A stretch of DNA of 15,033 bases from Lachnospiraceae bacterium (GTDB taxonomy: Bacteria > Bacillota > Clostridia > Lachnospirales > Lachnospiraceae). Below are positions 7,650 to 13,690 of this stretch, one piece after another; position 1 is the first letter of the stretch, and the number at the start of each line of letters is the position of its first letter. The notes beneath the pieces were generated by a model that saw only the letters and a program-made list of their open reading frames with translations, was not told the origin of the DNA and made no database searches. Both the position numbers and the translations under genes were made by a program. The stretch covers positions 1-15,033 of the forward strand of contig JAITWD010000236.1 in assembly GCA_031285465.1 (NCBI GenBank). The letters are read 5' to 3'.

Positions 7650-9089
7650 TTAGTGTAGCGCGGAAAGCTTTTTTTGTACCAACTCATTAACCGCTTTTGG
7701 ATCGGCCTTTTTCTCGGCTTTACGCATGATCTGTCCGACCAGAAAACCGATGACCTTTTGGTTACCTTCCAAATATTCCTTGACCGAAGGTTCATTTTCA
7801 GCCAGTGCTTCATCAGCCAGTTGCTCCAAAAAGCCGGTATCGGTGATATTACCCAATTGATGTTCCGCAATATAAGCTTCCGGATCGATCCCGTCTTTAA
7901 GCACCTTAACCAATAGTTCCTTGCCGATGGTGCGGTTGATGGTATTACTATCGACCAGACCGATCAAGCGGGCAAACCGCTCACAATCAATGTTTATATC
8001 ATCGCTGCCCTTATTATCTCCGCCGGCAATGCTTAACAGTTCACCGTTTATCCAGTTGACTACATCCTTGGGGCGGTTGAAGAATCGCAAGGTTTCATCA
8101 AAGATGGCGGATAAATTCTTGCTGCCGGTGATGATCCGACTGTCATACTCACTTAAGCCCATTTCCCCAGTCATCCGGGCAAATTTATCCGCTGCCGATT
8201 CGGGAAGTTCATTGCGTACCGCTTCTATCCAGGCGGCATCGATCCGTACCGGCATCAGCTCGGGATTGGGAAAATAGCGATAGTCGGTGGCATTTTCCTT
8301 GCCGCGCATGGAGAAGGTCTCGCCTTTATTGTCATCCCAGCGGCGGGTTTCCTGAACCAGAACCTCACTGCCAGTCGAAAGCGCATCAATATGACGTTGT
8401 GATTCATATTCAATGGCACGCACAATAGCTTTGAGCGAGTTCATGTTCTTGATCTCGGTTCGGGTGCCCAATTGTGAGGAGCCGGCTTCACGCACCGAAA
8501 TATTTACGTCACAGCGCATCGAACCTTCCTGCATCTTACAGTCGGAGACACCGGCAAAGCTCAACAAAGAGCGCAGTTTTTCCAGATAGGCAACCACCTC
8601 ATCGGCGGTGCGGAAATCGGGATTGCTGACTATCTCGGTCAAAGGAACCGAGGTCCGGTTAAAATCCACCAGGGTAGTGCCGGTCCGGTGATCATGTACC
8701 AATTTGCCGGCATCCTCTTCAATATGGATCTGTTTAAGGGTAATAATCTTCTTGCCGGCGGTCGTTTCAATCTCCACCGAACCGTTGGTGCAGATCGGAG
8801 CATATAGCTGGGTAATCTGATAGCCGGTGGGCAGGTCGGGATAAAAATAGTTCTTCTTGTCAAAGCTCATGACCTCGGTGATTTTACTGTTGGTAACGAG
8901 GGCGGCGGCAATCCCCAGTTCTACCGCTCTTTTATTGGTAACGGCAGGCATACCCGGCATTCCGGCACAGGCAGGACAAACATTTTCATTGGCATCGGCA
9001 CCGAACTTGGCCGAACAGGAGCAAAACAATTTGGATTCGGTTGCCAGTTCCACATGGACTTCTAGTCCCATTACTACCTCATAGTTCAT
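7650..9089 (-). CDS. gatB: Aspartyl/glutamyl-tRNA amidotransferase subunit B
   Basis: GatB carries the kinase-like domain that activates mischarged Asp-tRNA(Asn) or Glu-tRNA(Gln), plus the C-terminal tRNA-binding YqeY-like tail. The product has 479 residues, the usual length. Visible signatures are GLEVHVEL near the start, the zinc-type cysteines LFCSCS and NVCPAC, YFYPDLPTGYQITQ, HIEEDAGKL, DFNRTSVPLTEIVS, EGSMRCDVNISVR, TRTEIKNMNS and DYRYFPNPEL. All key blocks look intact, in contrast to gatA. I chose the ATG at 9089 rather than 9107: GGGAGGT lies between the two ATGs at proper distance from the inner one, and the inner ATG overlaps the gatA stop as ATGA, showing translational coupling. 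Confidence 0.97.
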   Translation of the reverse strand: MNYEVVMGLEVHVELATESKLFCSCSAKFGADANENVCPACAGMPGMPAVTNKRAVELGIAAALVTNSKITEVMSFDKKNYFYPDLPTGYQITQLYAPICTNGSVEIETTAGKKIITLKQIHIEEDAGKLVHDHRTGTTLVDFNRTSVPLTEIVSNPDFRTADEVVAYLEKLRSLLSFAGVSDCKMQEGSMRCDVNISVREAGSSQLGTRTEIKNMNSLKAIVRAIEYESQRHIDALSTGSEVLVQETRRWDDNKGETFSMRGKENATDYRYFPNPELMPVRIDAAWIEAVRNELPESAADKFARMTGEMGLSEYDSRIITGSKNLSAIFDETLRFFNRPKDVVNWINGELLSIAGGDNKGSDDINIDCERFARLIGLVDSNTINRTIGKELLVKVLKDGIDPEAYIAEHQLGNITDTGFLEQLADEALAENEPSVKEYLEGNQKVIGFLVGQIMRKAEKKADPKAVNELVQKKLSALH

Positions 9090-10225
9090 ACTTTTAGTAC
9101 CTCCCATGCACGATAGAGAAGATCCTCTCGTTTACTGTTTGCGATCAGTTGAATGCCGCCACCTTCGGGCAATGTAATGGAGGGCAGTCCGGCAAGGGCG
9201 GTCAGGGCATGTAATGCCGACTCTTCATAGGGCTCACCACTCAGACTGGTGGGCAGGGCGATCACATCGTAATCGCTAAAATTAACCGCCTCTTTGATCA
9301 ATCGCCTTATTTTCATTGCCTGCTCATATAGCGGGGTATAATTTTCTTGTGCCAGAACCTTAGCGCCCATGATAATGGTCAGTTTTGCATCAAGCCCCAG
9401 TGCTTCACTGCGGGAATTGACATATAAATCGCCAATGCTTTTATAATTGGGACTGCGGTAGCCAAATTTTATCCCGTCATAGCGATTGGTATTATTACAA
9501 ATTTCCGCACAGCTTAGGATATAGAGGACTTGACGAAAAAGTTCAAAGTACTTTAATTCGCAGGAAACGATGTCAAACCGATCCGGTTGTTCAGTAAATA
9601 AGGCGGTGCACGCAGAGGAATCGGCCTTTTTAGCCCAGACATTAGAAGGAAAGGCCAGACGGATCGGGGTATGTCCGGTGCCGTCTTTATCTTTATGGGA
9701 ATCGCTATTTATCCCGTAATCATAAGCGGTTTCCGGATACATGGCACCGTCACGTTCATCCTTGCCCGCCAGTTTGGTTAATAACATAAAGGCGTCGGTT
9801 AGATTGGAGGTGAGAATACCGATTTGATCCATTGATGAAGCACTCGGGATAAGTCCGTAACGGGATACCGTTCCATAACTGGGCTGTAAATAATAAAGAT
9901 TATGGGCAGCCGCCTGACGCCGGACCTTGCCAAAAAGATCGTTACAGAGGACGGCAGTGGCCGGACCGGCTTCACCGGATAAATCGGCAACTACCCGCTC
10001 AACCGCCGGGGTTATTTCTTCCGGCTGATCATCGGTTATAGTTAAGACACTGAATTCATCGACCGACACCCGTCCGGCAATGTCTATGCTGGCAGCGGAG
10101 GAGCGTTCAACCACGGCAGCATCAAAGGGGGAGATAAAGCCCTTTAAGATCGTAGAACCGGCATTGGCTTCGTGTCCTTTTTGCATAATACTTTCCTGCA
10201 AATATAGCTTAAGTTTAAGTTCCAT
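9086..10225 (-). CDS. gatA: GatA homologue lacking the amidase catalytic triad
   Basis: GatA normally hydrolyses glutamine and channels ammonia to GatB, using a Lys/cis-Ser/Ser triad (Lys79, Ser154, Ser178 in S. aureus). This protein has 379 residues against about 485. Homology is clear: ILKGFISPFDAAVVER (26-41), SVDEF (54-58), QPSYGTVSRYGLIPSASSMDQIG (114-136), NRYDGIKFGYR (247-257) and LTALAGLPSITLP (341-353). However, about 70 N-terminal residues containing the IKDN lysine block are missing, the GGSSGGS motif is gone, and the nucleophile motif GGSIRQPA reads FGKVRRQAA (98-106), with Lys100 where the Ser should be. The glutamine-binding Arg and Asp regions in the C-terminal half also look altered. 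Strong AGGAGG before the ATG, 12 bases after gatC, confirms the short start. The frame is intact throughout, so this is a probable pseudoenzyme rather than an obvious pseudogene. Confidence 0.9.
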   Translation of the reverse strand: MELKLKLYLQESIMQKGHEANAGSTILKGFISPFDAAVVERSSAASIDIAGRVSVDEFSVLTITDDQPEEITPAVERVVADLSGEAGPATAVLCNDLFGKVRRQAAAHNLYYLQPSYGTVSRYGLIPSASSMDQIGILTSNLTDAFMLLTKLAGKDERDGAMYPETAYDYGINSDSHKDKDGTGHTPIRLAFPSNVWAKKADSSACTALFTEQPDRFDIVSCELKYFELFRQVLYILSCAEICNNTNRYDGIKFGYRSPNYKSIGDLYVNSRSEALGLDAKLTIIMGAKVLAQENYTPLYEQAMKIRRLIKEAVNFSDYDVIALPTSLSGEPYEESALHALTALAGLPSITLPEGGGIQLIANSKREDLLYRAWEVLKV

Positions 10226-10237
10226 ATAATTTTCCTC

Positions 10238-10513
10238 CTATTCAAGTGTTTTGGGCACTTGAAAATAACCGTCGTACTGTTCCGGTGCGGTTGCCAGCAA
10301 ATCTTCCCGGGACAACATTTTTGTGGATACATCTTCACGCAGGACCGATTCTACGGCTAATACCGTAACGAGTGGTGCTAAGGCACTTGTATCCACCGAA
10401 GCCAGGGCAGCAAAGCCCTCCTCAAGATAGTTAGCTTTGGCGGAAATAAGGTCGGTTTCTGAATCGGTTAGTGCTAATCGTTCAATGGCGGCATATTCGG
10501 TAATGTTTGACAT
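10238..10513 (-). CDS. gatC: Aspartyl/glutamyl-tRNA amidotransferase subunit C
   Basis: GatC is the small subunit that wraps around the GatA-GatB interface and stabilises the complex. The product has 91 residues, the normal size. The C-terminal half is typical: VESVLREDVS, LSREDLLATAPEQ and DGYFQVPKTLE; the N-terminal helix contains IERLALTDSE. I chose the ATG at 10513, which has GAAAGG upstream; the longer frame begins with a TTG at 10555 that lacks an SD. It follows aspS after a 141-base gap and precedes gatA by 12 bases, so it is probably part of the aspS transcript. Retention of a GatC interface suggests the complex may still form even though GatA looks inactive. Confidence 0.93.
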   Translation of the reverse strand: MSNITEYAAIERLALTDSETDLISAKANYLEEGFAALASVDTSALAPLVTVLAVESVLREDVSTKMLSREDLLATAPEQYDGYFQVPKTLE

Positions 10514-10580
10514 TGTTTTCAACCTTTCTGCTTTTATTAGTTTTATAACTTTCAATGGTTTTAAGCGGTTTCCGTTTTAT

Positions 10581-10615
10581 TTAGGGAAACTTTGATTTAA
10601 TCAGTGTTTCCCTAA
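10581..10615. repeat. Palindromic intergenic repeat between aspS and gatC
   Basis: TTAGGGAAAC (10581-10590) and GTTTCCCTAA (10606-10615) are perfect inverse copies, and the centre TGATTTAATCA (10593-10603) is itself palindromic, so nearly the whole 35 bases can fold. No T-run follows on either strand, so it is not a standard terminator. Related copies occur at 13507-13541 and 13606-13632. In the aspS-gatC transcript it could act as an RNA stability or processing hairpin, which would let the two parts be expressed at different levels. Confidence 0.8.
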
Positions 10616-10654
10616 TCTTTAAGACATCTTATAATTAGTGGTTATTGCCAGTAT

Positions 10655-12397
10655 TTACCGGAGTTTAATATGAACCTCGCGTAATTGTTGCTCGGTTACC
10701 TCACCGGGAGCACCCATCAGGAGATCCTGGGCGTTACCGTTTAAGGGGAAGGCGACGACCTCCCGGATACTTTCCTGTTCGGTGAGTAGCATGACCATCC
10801 GGTCCAGTCCCGGTGCCATTCCGGCATGAGGGGGGGCACCATAATGGAAGGCATTAAAGAGCGCGGGGAATTTATCTTCAATATCACTTTGTTTATATCC
10901 GGCAAGTGTGAAGGCTTTCAGCATAATGTCGGGGCGATGGTTACGCACCGCACCGGAGGACAGCTCCACACCATTGCAGACGATATCATACTGATAGGCG
11001 TTGATGGTGAGCGGATCCATCGTCTCAAGGGCCTCCATCTCACCCTGCGGCATTGAAAAGGGATTGTGAGTAAATTCCAGTTCGCCAGTTTCTTCACTGA
11101 GACCAAACATTGGAAAGTCGGTAATAAAACAGAATTCATAACTGGTCTGATCGATCAAGTTAAGCCGTTTACCCAGCTCACTTCGAATCTGACCGGCAAG
11201 ACCATCCACCAATTTGGCAACATCGGAGATGAAGAACAAGGTATCATTCTCGGTCAACGCCAGTCGCTTGATCATCTCGGCCTGCTGCGCCTCAGAAAGG
11301 AATTTGACAATCGGTCCTTTAAGCTCCATCCCAGTAAGTACCGAAATATAGCCCAGGCCCTTCATGCCGATCTCAGTGGCGAAAACAAGCATTTTTTCAA
11401 AGAAAGATTTGGAAGAACTGGCGCAATTCCTGGCTACGATACCACGAACCGGTTTGTTGCGGAAAGGAGCAAAGTCCACCTCTTTAAAGAAGTCGGTCAG
11501 ATCCTCGATCAACAAAGGATTGCGCAGATCGGGTTTGTCGGTGCCGTAGCGCGCCATACTCTCGGCATAGGGAATCCGCCTAAAGGGGGCCGGCGAGACT
11601 GCTTTGCCGGGACTAAACTTCAGGAAGGTATTATATAAAACATCTTCAGCGACCGCAAAAACATCCTCTTGAGTGGCGAAGGCCATTTCAAAATCCAACT
11701 GATAAAATTCGCCGGGTGACCGGTCAGCACGGGCATCTTCATCGCGAAAACAGGGAGCAATCTGGAAATATTTATCAAAACCGGACACCATCAATAATTG
11801 CTTGAACTGTTGCGGTGCCTGGGGTAGGGCATAGAACATTCCCTGATGCTTACGACTAGGAACCAGATAATCCCGGGCGCCTTCCGGTGAGGAGGAGGTT
11901 AGGATCGGGGTCTGGATTTCAAGGAAACCCAATGAACGCATTTTTTCCCGTAGAAAGTGGGTGATTTCTGCCCGCAAAACGATATTGTTATGCATTTTAG
12001 GATTACGAAGATCGAGAAAACGATATTTGAGCCGCACATCCTCGCGGGTTGCGGTGGATTCACTGATATCAAAAGGCAGTTGGCGGACCGAGTGACTAAG
12101 AACCTCCAATTGCTCCACCTTTAATTCCACCTCACCGGTGCCGATTTTGGCATTGACGGTGGCAGCATCCCGTTCACGGACCGTACCGGCAACTGACAGC
12201 ACATCCTCCTTGCCCACCCCTTTCAAAAGCGTATCATCATAAACGACCACCTGAGTAGTGCCATAGTGATCCCTTAAGTCAATGAAAAGAACTCCGCCAT
12301 GATCGCGGATGGTATCAACCCAACCGGCCAGACGAACGGCGGTATCAACATGCTCCTTTCGCAGTTGATCACAATGGTGTGTACGGTACTTGTTCAT
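10655..12397 (-). CDS. aspS: Aspartyl-tRNA synthetase
   Basis: Class II synthetase that charges tRNA(Asp) with aspartate in the cytoplasm; 580 residues, normal for the bacterial type. Residues 18-110 form the OB-fold anticodon-binding domain (LAGWVDTIRDHGGVLFID). Motif 2 is FRDEDARADRSPGEF (217-231), about 290-420 is the bacterial GAD insertion, HNPFSMPQGEMEALET lies at 444-459, and motif 3 is GAPPHAGMAPGLDRMVMLL (520-538). The C-terminus GAPGEVTEQQLREVHIKL matches clostridial AspRS in my memory. The ATG at 12397 has a perfect AAGGAGG. Whether it also charges tRNA(Asn) cannot be settled: His33 in RDHGG lies at the position discussed as a specificity determinant, but published effects differ between species. 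Expression is set by the T-box leader upstream. Confidence 0.98.
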   Translation of the reverse strand: MNKYRTHHCDQLRKEHVDTAVRLAGWVDTIRDHGGVLFIDLRDHYGTTQVVVYDDTLLKGVGKEDVLSVAGTVRERDAATVNAKIGTGEVELKVEQLEVLSHSVRQLPFDISESTATREDVRLKYRFLDLRNPKMHNNIVLRAEITHFLREKMRSLGFLEIQTPILTSSSPEGARDYLVPSRKHQGMFYALPQAPQQFKQLLMVSGFDKYFQIAPCFRDEDARADRSPGEFYQLDFEMAFATQEDVFAVAEDVLYNTFLKFSPGKAVSPAPFRRIPYAESMARYGTDKPDLRNPLLIEDLTDFFKEVDFAPFRNKPVRGIVARNCASSSKSFFEKMLVFATEIGMKGLGYISVLTGMELKGPIVKFLSEAQQAEMIKRLALTENDTLFFISDVAKLVDGLAGQIRSELGKRLNLIDQTSYEFCFITDFPMFGLSEETGELEFTHNPFSMPQGEMEALETMDPLTINAYQYDIVCNGVELSSGAVRNHRPDIMLKAFTLAGYKQSDIEDKFPALFNAFHYGAPPHAGMAPGLDRMVMLLTEQESIREVVAFPLNGNAQDLLMGAPGEVTEQQLREVHIKLR

Positions 12398-12446
12398 AAA
12401 TAAATCCTCCTTTGAGCCGGCTTAGACCGGTACGTTGTCTATTATC

Positions 12447-12462
12447 ATCAGCATTTCCTTAG
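12447..12462. repeat. Half copy of the palindromic repeat in the aspS leader
   Basis: ATCAGCATTTCCTTAG matches the right end of the element at 13617-13632 (ATCAGCATTTCCCTAA) except for two bases. It lies between the T-box terminator and the aspS SD, so it is transcribed only after readthrough. No inverse partner is adjacent. Confidence 0.45.
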
Positions 12463-12471
12463 ATCAGGGCA

Positions 12472-12705
12472 AATAAAAACGCCCTCAGAAAATATTTCTG
12501 AGGGACGAGCTGTTGCCCGCGGTGCCACCCTGCATTAGCGCAATAAGCGCCCGACTTGTTGCGTTATGGAATTGTTCAATTGATAGGTGTTGCCATCCGA
12601 CTACTTTCTTAATCCACGCTTTCAGCCACGGCGTGAAATCTCTTTTAAGATTTTCCGGTGAGGTTCATTTACGGAGGGGTCCTGCCAAAGTTTTATCACT
12701 ATTAA
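12472..12705 (-). promoter_or_regulatory. T-box riboswitch leader of aspS, with terminator
   Basis: On the minus strand the classical T-box AGGGTGGCACCGCGGGCA lies at 12531-12514. Downstream, a perfect 10-bp stem (12504-12495 with 12491-12482) followed by GCGTTTTTATTT forms the terminator; its CCCT arm can instead pair with the AGGG of the T-box to make the antiterminator. Uncharged tRNA binding would favour readthrough into aspS-gatCAB. The variable base in TGGC is C, which pairs with a G discriminator, as in tRNA(Asp) and tRNA(Asn). The upstream part contains AGAGA followed by the hairpin CACGC/GCGTG, fitting Stem I, but I could not place the specifier codon with confidence. The 12398-12808 gap holds this leader, a half repeat and two divergent promoters; no gene is seen. 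Confidence 0.93.
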
Positions 12706-12737
12706 TTATGCTTAACATAAAAAAAAAGCGGTGTCAA
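12705..12737 (-). promoter_or_regulatory. Probable promoter of the T-box-aspS-gatCAB unit
   Basis: On the minus strand TTGACA occupies 12737-12732. At the ideal 17-base spacing the -10 would be TAAGCA (12714-12709), which is weak; a better CATAAT (12710-12705) sits at 21 bases. The -35 match and position just upstream of the T-box leader support a promoter here, but the exact -10 is uncertain. Confidence 0.55.
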
Positions 12738-12766
12738 TAGAAAAAAGGAAAAAAGCGTGCTATAAT
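12738..12766 (+). promoter_or_regulatory. Extended -10 promoter of the HD-domain gene
   Basis: TGCTATAAT (12758-12766) is a perfect extended -10. At 17 bases upstream is TAGAAA (12738-12743), a 4-of-6 match to the -35 consensus. It lies about 40 bases before the HD gene and is back to back with the aspS promoter. Confidence 0.7.
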
Positions 12767-12808
12767 GAAAAAAATTAGTACATAGGATGAACCGATGGAG
12801 GCATAATT

Positions 12809-13468
12809 ATGCGTATTTTATATAAAGATATCACCCAGAACGAAAAGATCCGAATATATATCGAAAAAGCTGATCAATCGCTTCTGGCAATGGGCTATAC
12901 CGAACACAGTTTTGCCCATGTCCGCAAGGTGGCGGAGACGGCAGGTGAGATCTTACGGATACAGGGCTTTGATGAACGGGAAATAGAATTGGCATGCATC
13001 GCCGGTTATCTTCATGATATCGGTAATGTGGTCAATCGGGTGGATCATGCCCAAAGCGGTGCAGTTATGGCCTTTAGGATCCTTGATCAGATGAATGGTG
13101 ATCCGGGGGAGATAGCTACGATTGTGACGGCGATCGGTAATCATGATGAAGCAACCGCCTTTCCGGTCAATCCGGTCGCGGCGGCGCTTATATTGGCCGA
13201 TAAGACCGATGTCCGGTGTACCAGGGTACGCAATCAGGATGGAGCCACCTTTGATATTCATGACCGGGTTAATTTTTCGGTTAAGGATTCTCACTTGCAG
13301 GTGGAAAGGGATCAATATATTGAGCTGCAGTTAGCTATTGATACCCAGGTGTGTGCAGTCATGGATTATTTTGAAATTTTTCTGGGTAGAATGATTCTAT
13401 GCCGTAAGGCGGCGGAAAAGCTTGGTTTACAATTTCGGTTGACGATCAATGGGCAACGGATGATGTGA
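12809..13468 (+). CDS. HD-domain phosphohydrolase family protein
   Basis: Cytoplasmic protein of 219 residues with a metal-dependent HD phosphohydrolase fold. Visible ligands in order: H37 in SFAHVRK (34-40), the HD pair H69-D70 in YLHDIGN (67-73), H112-D113 in GNHDE (110-114) and D131 in LADKTD (129-134). The rest, including VNRVDHAQSGAVMAFRILD (75-93) and DIHDRVNFSV (149-158), looks like a conserved but uncharacterised Bacillota family. The substrate cannot be read from the sequence; nucleotides are common for HD proteins. The ATG at 12809 has TGGAGG (12796-12801) seven bases upstream, and an extended -10 promoter precedes it. It is divergent from aspS and upstream of asnS with an element-filled gap of about 220 bases. 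Confidence 0.88.
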   Translation: MRILYKDITQNEKIRIYIEKADQSLLAMGYTEHSFAHVRKVAETAGEILRIQGFDEREIELACIAGYLHDIGNVVNRVDHAQSGAVMAFRILDQMNGDPGEIATIVTAIGNHDEATAFPVNPVAAALILADKTDVRCTRVRNQDGATFDIHDRVNFSVKDSHLQVERDQYIELQLAIDTQVCAVMDYFEIFLGRMILCRKAAEKLGLQFRLTINGQRMM

Positions 13469-13506
13469 TCGTCAAAATCAAAGATATGAATAAGTTAGTG
13501 ATCAAC

Positions 13507-13632
13507 CTAAGGAAACACTGATTAAAGCAGTGTTTCCTTAGACGCTCCGCGGGATGCGCACAGATTTGAAGTGAAAATTGGCACTTCGTGCCACAAATCC
13601 GGCGCGGGAAACGCTTAATCAGCATTTCCCTA
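13507..13632. repeat. MITE-like palindromic element between the HD gene and asnS
   Basis: The left end is a perfect 14-bp hairpin, CTAAGGAAACACTG (13507-13520) with CAGTGTTTCCTTAG (13528-13541). The right end is GGGAAACGCT (13606-13615) with AGCATTTCCC (13621-13630). The outer ends are inverse copies of each other: TAAGGAAACACTGATTAA (13508-13525) against the complement of 13615-13632, with 15 of 18 bases equal. Between them lies a further hairpin, GGCAC-TTC-GTGCC (13580-13592), enclosed by GATTTG/CAAATC (13564-13569, 13594-13599). It encodes nothing and could be a small non-autonomous mobile element or two adjacent REP-like units. No clear target duplication was found. Confidence 0.6.
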
Positions 13633-13690
13633 AAAATAAAGGCAATAAATGGTTAAGAACCAAGTGTGTAAAGAAAGGCAGATAGCAGAT

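Noticed and set aside
9090..9107. Upstream ATG at 9107 as the gatB start
   Set aside because: It lacks an SD; the GGGAGGT between the two ATGs serves the inner one at 9089, which also overlaps the gatA stop and matches the family start.
10514..10555. N-terminal extension of gatC from a TTG at 10555
   Set aside because: No SD, and the extension is not found in the family; the ATG at 10513 has GAAAGG upstream.
10581..10615. Palindrome between aspS and gatC as a terminator
   Set aside because: No T-run follows the stem on either strand, and the same palindrome recurs elsewhere, so a repeat element is the better reading.
11066..11638. 190-codon plus-strand ORF inside aspS
   Set aside because: It lies antisense within the clear aspS coding frame, resembles no family, and has no convincing SD; it is a shadow of aspS codon usage.
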